Origin: Nocardia macrotermitis
Lineage (GTDB): Bacteria > Actinomycetota > Actinomycetes > Mycobacteriales > Mycobacteriaceae
DNA: 64,000 bases
Assembly (NCBI RefSeq): GCF_009604405.1
Contig: NZ_WEGK01000002.1
Location: 434,001 to 498,000, forward strand
Reading direction: 5' to 3'
Part shown: in pieces, positions 13,610-21,575 of the stretch
Layout: each line of letters begins with the position of its first letter
Position numbering within the stretch: position 1 is the first letter of the stretch
Notes under the pieces: generated by a model
What the model saw: the letters and a program-made list of their open reading frames with translations, nothing else
Database searches by the model: none
Told to the model about the DNA's origin: nothing
Made by a program: the position numbers and the translations under genes

Positions 13610-16007
13610 TCCGGGGGATGTCGCTGTGGGGGACTATGTCCTCGGGGCGGGAGGCGATCCGGATGACGTTGCTGTCATCGATTACACCCGTGGGGAGCGG
13701 CGGGAGCTGACCTATGGTGAACTGCGTTCGGCGGTAAGGGGATTGGGGGCGTGTCTCGGGCGGATCGGTGTTGCGGATCGGGCTGTGGGGGTGTTGACCG
13801 AGAACAGTATCGAGTTCGTTGTCGCGTATTTCGGGGTGCTGGCCGCGGGCGGGGTGGTGTTGCCGTTGGATCCCCGGGATCCGCAGCGGTGGGTGGGGTT
13901 GCTCGAAGGGGCTGCGGCGTTGGTCCGGGAGTCACGGCTTGCGGTCTCGGATTGTGATGTGGCGCAGGAACATACGATAATCATCGAAGCCGAAGCCGAA
14001 GCCGAAGCCGAAGCCGAAGCCGAAGCCGAAGCCGAAGCCGAAGCCGAAGCCGAAGCCGAAGCCGAAGCCGAAGCCGAAGCCGAAGCCGAAGCCGAAGCCG
14101 AAGCCGAAGCGACTACCAGTGTCGATGCCGATGGCTGTGCCGATGCAGGCGTGAATACGGTCGCCGATTCGGATACTGCTGCGGGAGAGGCTATTCCGTG
14201 GGATGAAGCGTTACGGACCGAAGGCGAGTTGCCGACGTTCACGGGTGGGGAACGAGCCGCCGTCGCGCTCTCCTCCAGCGGAAGCGCCGGAAAGCCGAAG
14301 CGTATCACCGTAACTCACCACAACCTCGTCGCGAACCTGGCGCAGATCCACGCGGTGCATCGGGTCGAGGCGGGGGAGGCGGTGGCGGTGGTGCCGCCGC
14401 TGCGGCATATCTACGGGATGCAGATGGCGTTGAATCCGGTGTTGCGCGCCGGGGGCACGCTGGTGCTTCCGGCGACGCCGCTGTCCATTCCGGAGCTGCT
14501 GGATACGCTGCGGGCACACCGGGTGACGCTGGCCTACCTGGTGCCCAGTGTGCTGGCCGAGATCGGACGCGAACCGGTGACCGGTGGGTATCCGGCGTTG
14601 CGGCGGGTGGTTTCCGGGGGTGCGCCGCTGCCGGATTCGGTGGCGCGGGACGCGGCGGAGCGGCTGGGCGTTCCGGTGGTGCAGGGGTTCGGGATGACCG
14701 AGGCCGGGTGCCTGTTCTTCAGTCCGGATGATCGGGAGGTTCCGGCCGGTTCGGTGGGAATTCCGGTGCCCGGCACGGAGATTCGCATCATCGACACGGA
14801 CACCGGGCAGGCGGTCACGATGGGCGGGTCCGGCGAATTGTGGGTGCGCGGTCCACAGGTGGTGCCCGCCGGGGACGATCCGTCGATGGTGCGGACCGAG
14901 GACGGCTTCCTGCGCACCGGCGATCTGATCACCCAGGATGCGGACGGCTTCGTCCGGATCGTCGGTCGGCTCAAGGCGATGATCAAGTACAAGGGCCATC
15001 AGGTTTCCCCGGCCGTGCTCGAGGAGGTGCTGCTCACCCATCCTGCCGTAAGGGAGGCCAAGGTCAGCGGGGTGCCCGACCCGGTCGCGGGAGAGCTGCC
15101 GCGCGCGCACGTCGTACTCGACGAGAACGTCCCGCTGGCCGATCTCGTACGCCACGTGAGCGAACGCGTCGCCCCTGCCCAACGCATCCGCATGATCGAA
15201 CGGGTCAGCGCGATCCCACGTTCGTCAACGGGCAAACCCCAAGTCCCACAACCGATCAACGTTCTCGTCACCGGCGGAAGTCGCGGCCTCGGCAGGGCAT
15301 TCGCCGACGCGCTCGCCGCCGCCGGTGCCGCCGTGACGGTGCTCGGCCGCGACGAAGCCGGACTCCTGGACACCACCAAACGCATCCGGGACGCCGGCGG
15401 CACAGCCGATTACGTGGTCGCCGACCTCCTCGACCCCGCCGCCCTCACCGCCGCCGTGGACGCCCTCGACACCATCGATGTCCTGGTCAACAACGCCGGA
15501 ATCCCCGGCCCCACCGGCAAACTGTGGCAGGTCGACGAATCCGACTGGTGGCACACGATGGAGGTCAACCTGCGCGGCACCCTCGCCGCCACCCGGGCCG
15601 TGCTCCCCCGAATGTCCGGACGCGCCAGGGTGATCAACATCGTCAGCGAGGCGGGCCGCACCCGCTGGCCGCACGCCGCCGCCTACTCGGTCTCCAAGGC
15701 CGCGATCATCTCCCTGACCACCAACCTCGCCGCCGAACTCCGCGGCACCGAAATCACCACGCTCGCATTCGATCCCGGCCTGGTCGACATCGGCATCACC
15801 CGAGCCCACTTCGACCGCGGCCACACCGGCAACCCGTGGGAGGACCGAATCCTCGCCTGGGCCACCGACCTTCGCGAATCCGGCGGCCTCACCCCGATCG
15901 CCCACTCGACCCGAGCCCTCGTCGACATCGCCCTGGGCTCAGCCGACCACGCAACCGGCAACTACGTCACCGTCGAAGAAGCCCTCATCCATCCCGGCCG
16001 CCGCTGA
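13593..16007 (+). CDS. AMP-dependent acyl/aryl ligase fused to a short-chain dehydrogenase, with (Glu-Ala)21 insertion
   Basis: The 804-residue protein has two enzymes. Residues about 1-550 are an ANL ligase: P-loop LSSSGSAGKPKRI, GGAPL, GFGMTEAG, TGDL, GRLKAMIKYKGHQVSP and the adenylation Lys in SSTGK. The domain resembles 4-coumarate-CoA ligases. Residues about 553-804 are an SDR with TGGSRGLGRAF, NNAG and the YSVSK catalytic motif. The ligase N-lobe is interrupted near residues 132-173 by 21 Glu-Ala dipeptides, encoded by a pure hexanucleotide repeat, and an acidic linker. TAGGAG precedes ATG 13593. The fusion suggests an acid activated by the ligase is then reduced or modified by the SDR. 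Family members usually lack both the tract and the fusion. Confidence 0.78.
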   Translation: MYTFTDPGDVAVGDYVLGAGGDPDDVAVIDYTRGERRELTYGELRSAVRGLGACLGRIGVADRAVGVLTENSIEFVVAYFGVLAAGGVVLPLDPRDPQRWVGLLEGAAALVRESRLAVSDCDVAQEHTIIIEAEAEAEAEAEAEAEAEAEAEAEAEAEAEAEAEAEAEAEAEATTSVDADGCADAGVNTVADSDTAAGEAIPWDEALRTEGELPTFTGGERAAVALSSSGSAGKPKRITVTHHNLVANLAQIHAVHRVEAGEAVAVVPPLRHIYGMQMALNPVLRAGGTLVLPATPLSIPELLDTLRAHRVTLAYLVPSVLAEIGREPVTGGYPALRRVVSGGAPLPDSVARDAAERLGVPVVQGFGMTEAGCLFFSPDDREVPAGSVGIPVPGTEIRIIDTDTGQAVTMGGSGELWVRGPQVVPAGDDPSMVRTEDGFLRTGDLITQDADGFVRIVGRLKAMIKYKGHQVSPAVLEEVLLTHPAVREAKVSGVPDPVAGELPRAHVVLDENVPLADLVRHVSERVAPAQRIRMIERVSAIPRSSTGKPQVPQPINVLVTGGSRGLGRAFADALAAAGAAVTVLGRDEAGLLDTTKRIRDAGGTADYVVADLLDPAALTAAVDALDTIDVLVNNAGIPGPTGKLWQVDESDWWHTMEVNLRGTLAATRAVLPRMSGRARVINIVSEAGRTRWPHAAAYSVSKAAIISLTTNLAAELRGTEITTLAFDPGLVDIGITRAHFDRGHTGNPWEDRILAWATDLRESGGLTPIAHSTRALVDIALGSADHATGNYVTVEEALIHPGRR
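13986..14111 (+). repeat. In-frame hexanucleotide tract (GAAGCC)20 + GAAGCG
   Basis: Twenty perfect GAAGCC units and one GAAGCG encode (Glu-Ala)21. Each unit is six bases, so slippage changes length by two residues without frameshift. The absence of synonymous changes over 120 bp indicates recent expansion or ongoing homogenisation. Confidence 0.97.
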
Positions 16008-16057
16008 GCCCCGGCTTCGGCGTCCGCCCTCATCGATCCGGCCCCCGAAAATGGCGT

Positions 16058-16132
16058 CCGCCGCCCCGGCGGGCCGAAGACCGCAGCGGGATGAGGGACC
16101 GTTGCGGGTCTTCTCCAGCGCCGGGGCGGCGG
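16058..16132. terminator. Large bidirectional hairpin between convergent genes
   Basis: ccgccgccccggcg (16058-16071) pairs perfectly with cgccggggcggcgg (16119-16132). Inside it gaagaccgca pairs imperfectly with tgcgggtcttc. It separates the ligase-SDR gene from the convergent MaoC-like gene and probably terminates both. Confidence 0.7.
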
Positions 16133-16145
16133 AGTTCGGGCGGTT

Positions 16146-17009
16146 CTACGACGTGAAGGTCAGGCGGACGTCGCTGAGAACCGGTGCTTCTTCACGGTCC
16201 ACCACTGTGGCCGCGATGACAAGTTCATTTGTTTCCAACCACATTCGGGACCGGATTGTTTCCCCGGGGTACAGCACACCGGCGAAACGTGCTCGGAATC
16301 CGGTGATCCGGCTGGTGTCGGAGTCCAGGACGGTGTCCGCGGCGGTCTTGCAGACCAGGCCGTAGCTGCACAGTCCGTGCAGGATCGGGTTGGGAAAGCC
16401 TGCGGCGCGGGCGAATTCGGGGTCCGAGTGCAGCGGGTTGCGGTCGCCGCACATGCGGTAGAGCAGGGCCTGCTGCGGCAGGGTGGGGGTGGTCACATTG
16501 AAATCCGGTGCCCGGTCCGGCAATTCGATCTTGCTGCTCGGTCCGCGTTCGCCGCCGAAGCCGCCCTCACCCTTGGCGAAGATGGACGACTTGGCGGTCC
16601 ACAGCAATTCCCCGTCCGAACCGGTCACCTCGGTCTCGTGCGCGACCACCGCCGCGGAGCCCTTGTCCCACACCTCGGTGATGTGCCCGGTGCTGGACGC
16701 CTTGCCCGCCGCCGGAATCGGCCGGTGCAGCACCACTTCCTGACTGGCGTGCACCACCTTGGCCAGGTCGATCTCCACGCCCGGGAAGCTCACCCGCGGC
16801 GGCTCGGTGACGCGCATGGTCGGCGCGACCGTCGCGAACGTCGGCAGCACCTGCGGTGCGCGGTCGTCCAGATAACGCAGCTCACCCGGATCGGTCCAGC
16901 GCGCACCCGCGCTCAGACCGAGGTGGTACAGCTGCACATCCGAAGGGGTCCAGGCGAACTCCTGCGGCGTAAGTGCCGCTCCGAGAGCGACTTTCGGATC
17001 AATCGGCAT
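16146..17009 (-). CDS. MaoC-like 2-enoyl-CoA hydratase, Hsd4B/Rv3538-like
   Basis: The 287-residue protein is a double hot-dog enoyl-CoA hydratase. The C-terminal MaoC motif is present as LYRMCGDRNPLHSDPEFARA then GFPNPILHGLCSYGL (catalytic Asp and His). The N-terminal half has the degenerate hot-dog with HASQEVVLHRPIPAAG. Homologues hydrate steroid side-chain or long-chain 2-enoyl-CoAs. It is downstream of kstD on the same strand, as in the M. tuberculosis hsd4B-kstD neighbourhood, which supports a role in sterol side-chain beta-oxidation. Length fits the family (about 286). Confidence 0.83.
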   Translation of the reverse strand: MPIDPKVALGAALTPQEFAWTPSDVQLYHLGLSAGARWTDPGELRYLDDRAPQVLPTFATVAPTMRVTEPPRVSFPGVEIDLAKVVHASQEVVLHRPIPAAGKASSTGHITEVWDKGSAAVVAHETEVTGSDGELLWTAKSSIFAKGEGGFGGERGPSSKIELPDRAPDFNVTTPTLPQQALLYRMCGDRNPLHSDPEFARAAGFPNPILHGLCSYGLVCKTAADTVLDSDTSRITGFRARFAGVLYPGETIRSRMWLETNELVIAATVVDREEAPVLSDVRLTFTS

Positions 17010-17067
17010 GTGTTGTGCTCCTAGACGAGTGCTGCCGGGCCCGTGTCCGGCGACGGCGTACGCGGGA

Positions 17068-17107
17068 ACGGTTGGCCCGCAATGTATTCGATGTGTGGGC
17101 CAACCGT
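17068..17107 (-). other. Intra-operon hairpin between kstD and the MaoC-like gene
   Basis: acggttggccc (17068-17078) and gggccaaccgt (17097-17107) form a perfect 11-bp stem with an 18-nt loop, only a few bases after the kstD stop. No T-tract follows on the minus strand. It could be a partial terminator or an mRNA-processing or stability element that sets the kstD:hydratase ratio. Confidence 0.55.
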
Positions 17108-17113
17108 CGACGG

Positions 17114-18799
17114 CTACTTCGCGGCGGCGGGCTTCACCCGGTCGACGATGTCCTTGATCGCAAGATAACCGAACGTGATCGCGGGCCCGATGGTCGCGCC
17201 GGGACCGGCGTAGGTGTGACCCATCACCGGAGCCGAGCAGTTACCCGAGGCGTACAGCCCGTCGATGACGCTCTCGTCCTCGCGCAGCACCCGCCCGGAC
17301 ACGTCGGTGACCAGCCCACCCTTGGTGCCCAGATCGCCGGGCACCATCTTGGCCGCGTAGAACGGCCCCTGCACCAGCCCGGCCAGGCTCGGGTTCGGCT
17401 TCACGGTCGGATCGCCGTAGTACCGGTCGTACGCGCTGTCGCCGCGGCCGAAGTCCTCGTCCTTACCGGTCTCGGCGAAGCCGTTGAACCGCTCGACGGT
17501 CGCCGCCAGCGCGTCCTCGGGAACACCGATCTTCCCCGCCAACTCCGCGAGGGTGTCGGCCTTGACGATCAGGTCGTTTTCCATCCAGCGGGACGGAATC
17601 CGCTGTCCCGGTTGCAGACCCGCGAAAATGTAGCGGTTCCGGTAGCGCTGGTCGAACACCAGCCACGCGGGCACGTGCTCGCCCGGACCCTCGCCCTGTC
17701 CGTACCTGCCGCCGTACATGGTGTGCACGGCCTCGACGTAAGGAGCGGACTCGTTACCGAAACGCTTACCCGCCGCGTCGACCATGATGCTGCCCGGCAG
17801 ATTCCGCTCGGCCAGCGCGAACCACGGTTTACCACCCTTGAACAGCGTCGGACCCCACCAGGAATCCTCCATGACGTCGATGTTCGCGCCCACGGCCATG
17901 CCCGCGACGATGCCGTCACCGGTATTTCCGGTCGCACCCGTTGTCCACTCGGTGCCGATGGGCTCACGCTGGTACTTGTGGCGCATCTGTTCGTTGTGCT
18001 CGAAACCGCCCGAACCGAGCACGACGCCGTACTTCGCGCGGAAGGTGACGGGCTCGCCGTTCTGCGTCGCCTCGACCCCGACCACGCGCCCGTCCTCGAC
18101 GACCAGGCCGGTCATCGGGGTGTTCAGCAGCAGCGGCACGTTCGCGTCCAGCAGGCCCTTGCGGATGGCGGCGATCAGCGCCTGACCCATGCCGAGCAGG
18201 TGCTTGCCGGTCCACTTCGCGAGATAGGTGCGCGCGCCGACGCGCATCGCGGTCAGAATGCCGCGCGGATGACGCCGGATCAGGTTCAGTTTGACGAAGT
18301 CGGCCTGGGTGACCACGACGTTCAGCGGAGCCTTCGCGTACGGGGGTTCCAGGTTGAACCGCTCCTCGCCGAGGATCTTGGCGTTGAACGGCTTGGGTTC
18401 GCACGAACGTCCCGAGGAACGGCCGCCGGGGGCTTCGGGGTAGTAGTCGGAGTAGTTCGGCACCCACCGCATCTGCAACGGCGTGTGGTCGAGCACGAAG
18501 TCGAACGCCTCCGCGCCGCGGTCGATGTAGGTGTCGATCCGCTCGGCGGGCGCGCCGTCGCCGATGATCGCGTGCAGGTAGGTGCGCGCGTCCTCGCGGT
18601 CGTCGGGGCGGCCCGAGGCCCGCAACGCCTTGTTGCCCGGGACCCACACACCGCCTCCGCTGCGCGCGGTGTTCCCGCCGTAGTGCGCGGCCTTCTCGAT
18701 GAGCACCACGCGCAGGCCGTGATGCGCCGCGGTGAGTGCGGCTGTCATACCGGCGGCACCGCTGCCGACCACCACCACGTCGTATTCCCGATCAGTCAT
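17114..18799 (-). CDS. kstD: 3-ketosteroid delta1-dehydrogenase KstD
   Basis: The 561-residue flavoprotein opens with the FAD-binding YDVVVVGSGAAGMTAAL loop. It contains GGNTARSGGGVWVPGN, FEHNEQMRHKYQREPIG and the C-terminal GHTYAGPGATIGPAITFGYL, which carries the catalytic Tyr/Gly pair of KstDs. It introduces the C1-C2 double bond in 3-ketosteroid ring A, a step needed to open ring B in cholesterol degradation. The start is placed at ATG 18799 rather than at the ATG three codons upstream, because that would lie in the operator. It is divergent from the hsa genes. Confidence 0.92.
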   Translation of the reverse strand: MTDREYDVVVVGSGAAGMTAALTAAHHGLRVVLIEKAAHYGGNTARSGGGVWVPGNKALRASGRPDDREDARTYLHAIIGDGAPAERIDTYIDRGAEAFDFVLDHTPLQMRWVPNYSDYYPEAPGGRSSGRSCEPKPFNAKILGEERFNLEPPYAKAPLNVVVTQADFVKLNLIRRHPRGILTAMRVGARTYLAKWTGKHLLGMGQALIAAIRKGLLDANVPLLLNTPMTGLVVEDGRVVGVEATQNGEPVTFRAKYGVVLGSGGFEHNEQMRHKYQREPIGTEWTTGATGNTGDGIVAGMAVGANIDVMEDSWWGPTLFKGGKPWFALAERNLPGSIMVDAAGKRFGNESAPYVEAVHTMYGGRYGQGEGPGEHVPAWLVFDQRYRNRYIFAGLQPGQRIPSRWMENDLIVKADTLAELAGKIGVPEDALAATVERFNGFAETGKDEDFGRGDSAYDRYYGDPTVKPNPSLAGLVQGPFYAAKMVPGDLGTKGGLVTDVSGRVLREDESVIDGLYASGNCSAPVMGHTYAGPGATIGPAITFGYLAIKDIVDRVKPAAAK

Positions 18800-18800
18800 G

Positions 18801-18814
18801 TAGAACACGTTATA
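18801..18814. promoter_or_regulatory. KstR-type operator
   Basis: tagaacacgttata fits the TNNAACNNGTTNNA palindrome described for the TetR repressor KstR of cholesterol genes. It sits immediately upstream of kstD in the divergent region shared with the hsaE remnant-hsaG-hsaF operon, the expected place. kstR itself is not in the window. Confidence 0.75.
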
Positions 18815-18926
18815 GAATCAGACTACGTTTGGTCTATATTGGTCTGGCAGATGGGACTGCTGGGCTGGGTTTTCGCAGGAAAACTCGTTCCAGTTTCCGG
18901 GCCGGGCCCCGGCGGAAGGAACCAGC

Positions 18927-19171
18927 GTGCTGTCCGACGGGCTCTCCTGGGCGGCCATGCGGCAGTTGATGGGCGTCGACGAACCCGACTACGGCCACCT
19001 GCTCGGCGAGTTGGAAGTGTTCGAGAACACACCTGTGGACACCTCGAAATATCTCTGTCCGAGGGTCGAGGTGGAGGTCGGATTCGTGCCCGGCCGGGGG
19101 ATGAGTGCCATGCCGAGTTCGACGGACTCGGCGCTGTCCGTCTGCGTTTGCACCGAGGAGATTTCGAGTGA
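18927..19171 (+). pseudogene. hsaE: hsaE (2-hydroxypenta-2,4-dienoate hydratase), internally deleted remnant
   Basis: Two pieces of HsaE survive. From 18927 a frame reads LSDGLSWAAMRQLMGVDEPD then YGHLLGELEVFENTPVDTSK and YLCPRVEVEVGF, matching the N-terminal third of the hydratase. After that, in another frame, comes [19 protein letters not shown] up to the stop at 19169-19171, matching the C-terminus. About 60 N-terminal residues and roughly 150 central residues are gone. The final stop still overlaps the hsaG GTG as in an intact operon. The hydratase function must come from another locus or be lost. Confidence 0.85.
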
Positions 19172-20091
19172 GTGACAACGGGAATGCCGGGAAGAAGGTC
19201 ACGGCAGCCATCGTCGGGTCCGGCAACATCAGCACCGATCTGCTGTACAAACTGCTGCGGTCCGACCGGATCGAACCGCGCTGGATGATCGGAATCGACC
19301 CGGACAGTGAGGGTTTGAAGCGCGCGGCCGGGCTGGGGCTGGAGACCTCGCACGAGGGCGCGGACTGGCTGCTGGGGCTGCCGGAGAAGCCGGACATGCT
19401 GTTCGAGGCGACCTCGGCCTACGTGCATCGGGAGTACGCGCCGAAGTACGCCGCGGCCGGGATCCGCGCGATCGACCTGACGCCCGCCGCGGTGGGTCCG
19501 GCGGTGGTGCCGCCGGTGAACCTGGACGCGAATCTGGATACACCCAACGTCAACATGATCACCTGCGGCGGGCAGGCGACGATTCCGATCGTCGCCGCGG
19601 TCTCGCGGGTGGTCGAGGTGCCCTACGCGGAGATCGTGGCGTCGGTGTCCTCGGTGTCGGCCGGGCCCGGCACCCGCGCCAACATCGACGAGTTCACCAA
19701 GACCACGTCCAAGGGCGTGGAGACCATCGGCGGGGCGAAGCGCGGTAAGGCGATCATCATCCTGAATCCGGCCGAACCGCCGATGATCATGCGCGACACC
19801 ATCTTCGCCGCGATTCCCGAGGACGCCGACACCGCCGCGATCACCGTATCCATCCACCGGATGGTCGCGGACATCCAGCAGTACGTGCCGGGATACCGGT
19901 TGCTCAACGAACCGCAGTACGACGAGCCGAGCGTGATATCCGGTGGGATGGCGAAGGTTTCGGTGTTCGTGGAGGTGGAGGGCGCGGGCGATTTCCTGCC
20001 GCCGTACGCGGGCAATCTGGACATCATGACCGCCGCCGCGACGCGGGTCGGCGAGGTCGTCGCCGATCAGATCATCTCGGCCCGGGTGTAG
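19168..20091 (+). CDS. hsaG: Acetaldehyde/propanal dehydrogenase (acylating)
   Basis: The 307-residue protein matches DmpF/BphJ/HsaG enzymes: Rossmann loop [18 protein letters not shown], catalytic Cys133 in [14 protein letters not shown], and the [20 protein letters not shown] segment. It oxidises the aldehyde released by the partner aldolase (propanal in sterol degradation) to the acyl-CoA with NAD and CoA, and forms a channelled complex with HsaF. GTG 19168 overlaps the stop of the hsaE remnant by 4 nt, fixing the start. The operon order hsaE-G-F is the one known from cholesterol degraders. Confidence 0.93.
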   Translation: MSDNGNAGKKVTAAIVGSGNISTDLLYKLLRSDRIEPRWMIGIDPDSEGLKRAAGLGLETSHEGADWLLGLPEKPDMLFEATSAYVHREYAPKYAAAGIRAIDLTPAAVGPAVVPPVNLDANLDTPNVNMITCGGQATIPIVAAVSRVVEVPYAEIVASVSSVSAGPGTRANIDEFTKTTSKGVETIGGAKRGKAIIILNPAEPPMIMRDTIFAAIPEDADTAAITVSIHRMVADIQQYVPGYRLLNEPQYDEPSVISGGMAKVSVFVEVEGAGDFLPPYAGNLDIMTAAATRVGEVVADQIISARV

Positions 20092-20105
20092 AAGGGAGCA
20101 TCGTC

Positions 20106-21152
20106 ATGACTTACGTGAAGCAGCCCTATTCGCAGGAGTTGGACGTTCGCGTCACCGATACCTCGCTGCGGGACGGGTCGCACCACAAGCGACACCAGTT
20201 CACCGCCACCGAGGTGCGCGATATCGTTGCGGCGCTGGACAATTCGGGGATTCCGGTGATCGAGGTGACGCACGGCGACGGCCTCGGCGGCTCCTCGTTC
20301 AACTACGGATTCTCCAGAACCCCCGAGCAGGAACTGGTGACGATCGCGGCGCAGACCGCGAAGCGGGCCAAGATCGCGGTGCTCATGCTGCCCGGGGTGG
20401 GCGTCAAGGAGGACATCAAGATCTCGCAGGACAACGGCGCGTCGATCGTGCGCATCGCCACGCACTGCACCGAGGCCGATGTGTCCATCCAGCACTTCGG
20501 GTACGCGCGGGATCTGGGCCTCGAGACCGTGGGGTTCCTGATGATGTCGCACTCGCAGCCGCCGGAGGTGCTCGCCGAACAGGCGCGGATCATGGCTGAC
20601 GCCGGATGTCAGTGCGTGTACGTCGTGGATTCGGCGGGCGCGCTGGTGCTGGATCAGGTGTCCGATCGGATCTCCGCGCTGGTGGCCGAGCTCGGTGACG
20701 ACGCGCAGGTCGGGTTCCACGGGCACGAGAATCTCGATCTGGCCGTGGCGAATTCGATCTACGCGGTGCGCGCGGGGGCCAAGCAGATCGACGGGAGTGC
20801 GCGGCGGTTCGGCGCGGGGGCCGGGAACACTCCGGTCGAGGCGTTCATCGGGGTCGCGGACAAGATCGGGATCAAGACCGGGATCGACTTCTTCGCGATC
20901 GCCGACGCGGCCGAGGATGTGGTGCGTCCTGCTATGCCGCAGGAGTGTCTGCTCGATCGGCAGGCGCTGATGATGGGATACGCCGGGGTGTACTCGAGTT
21001 TCCTCAAGCACGCCGAGCGCCAGGCCGAGCGGTACGGGGTTTCCGCGGCGGAGATGCTGGTGCGGGCCGGGCAGCGCAAGCTCGTCGGTGGGCAGGAGGA
21101 TCAGTTGATCGATATCGCGCTGGAACTCCAGCGGGAGCAACTCACCGCCTGA
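20106..21152 (+). CDS. hsaF: 4-hydroxy-2-oxovalerate/oxohexanoate aldolase
   Basis: The 348-residue protein has the DmpG/HsaF aldolase core: [16 protein letters not shown] (catalytic Arg22, metal Asp23), [18 protein letters not shown], the GFHGHENL metal histidines, and the C-terminal [20 protein letters not shown]. It cleaves 4-hydroxy-2-oxoacids to pyruvate and an aldehyde that is handed to HsaG. It starts 14 bp after hsaG behind AAGGGAG. Length is typical (about 345). Confidence 0.94.
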   Translation: MTYVKQPYSQELDVRVTDTSLRDGSHHKRHQFTATEVRDIVAALDNSGIPVIEVTHGDGLGGSSFNYGFSRTPEQELVTIAAQTAKRAKIAVLMLPGVGVKEDIKISQDNGASIVRIATHCTEADVSIQHFGYARDLGLETVGFLMMSHSQPPEVLAEQARIMADAGCQCVYVVDSAGALVLDQVSDRISALVAELGDDAQVGFHGHENLDLAVANSIYAVRAGAKQIDGSARRFGAGAGNTPVEAFIGVADKIGIKTGIDFFAIADAAEDVVRPAMPQECLLDRQALMMGYAGVYSSFLKHAERQAERYGVSAAEMLVRAGQRKLVGGQEDQLIDIALELQREQLTA

Positions 21153-21167
21153 GCCCAGGCGCGTGGC

Positions 21168-21199
21168 AGGGCCGTGGACGGAATGCCGTTCGCGGCCCT
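21168..21199 (+). terminator. Hairpin after hsaF
   Basis: agggccg...cggccct with an inner acgg/ccgt pairing follows the hsaF stop by 15 bp. There is no clear T-run. It is the likely end of the hsa transcript. Confidence 0.5.
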
Positions 21200-21339
21200 C
21201 CGTCGTTGTGCGGGAAGGGCTGTCGGGCGTCGCGCTGGAACCGGTGTCAGATTTCGGGTGTAACGAGTATCGGGGCGGCGCCGATGTGTGGACTGGGTCG
21301 TCCCGGATGTTTTCCCGGAATGGCGGGCGGTTCGACGTG

Positions 21340-21526
21340 CGTTCATTGAGACGGTTCAAATTAACTCTAGAAAAATCCTATAAAACGGTTATGATTGCCA
21401 GGGCTGCTCGGAAAGCTTCGAGTCGGCTAACGGTTGGTCACCGGCCCGATGCGGTAGGTCATCGGTAATACCGGTTATACAGCCAACTTTCGGCTAATGC
21501 TCGGTTGGCCGAAGGTGAAAACGAAG
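21340..21526 (+). promoter_or_regulatory. AT-rich leader region upstream of the TetR gene
   Basis: A conspicuously AT-rich segment (ttaactctagaaaaatccta, then taaaacggttatgattgcc) is the most promoter-like stretch in this spacer. It is followed by repeated cggctaa(c/t)g...ggttgg motifs, the partial palindrome taataccggttata and a gccaac/gttggc pairing (21482-21487/21504-21509). Together with the terminator at 21527 it forms a leader of about 200 nt. TetR autoregulation at the partial palindrome is possible. Confidence 0.45.
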
Positions 21527-21559
21527 GGCCCGATCCATGACGAGGGGATCGGGCCTTTC
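21527..21559 (+). terminator. Rho-independent terminator just before the TetR start
   Basis: ggcccgatcc (21527-21536) pairs perfectly with ggatcgggcc (21546-21555), with a 9-nt loop, followed by tttct. It ends only about 17 bp before ATG 21576, so it lies inside the leader of the TetR gene rather than at the end of hsaF. Confidence 0.75.
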
Positions 21560-21575
21560 TGTATTGTCTGGCGCA

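Noticed and set aside
16973..19171. Very long open frame opposite kstD
   Set aside because: Shadow of kstD codon bias. Only its last 25 codons matter, as the hsaE C-terminal stub.
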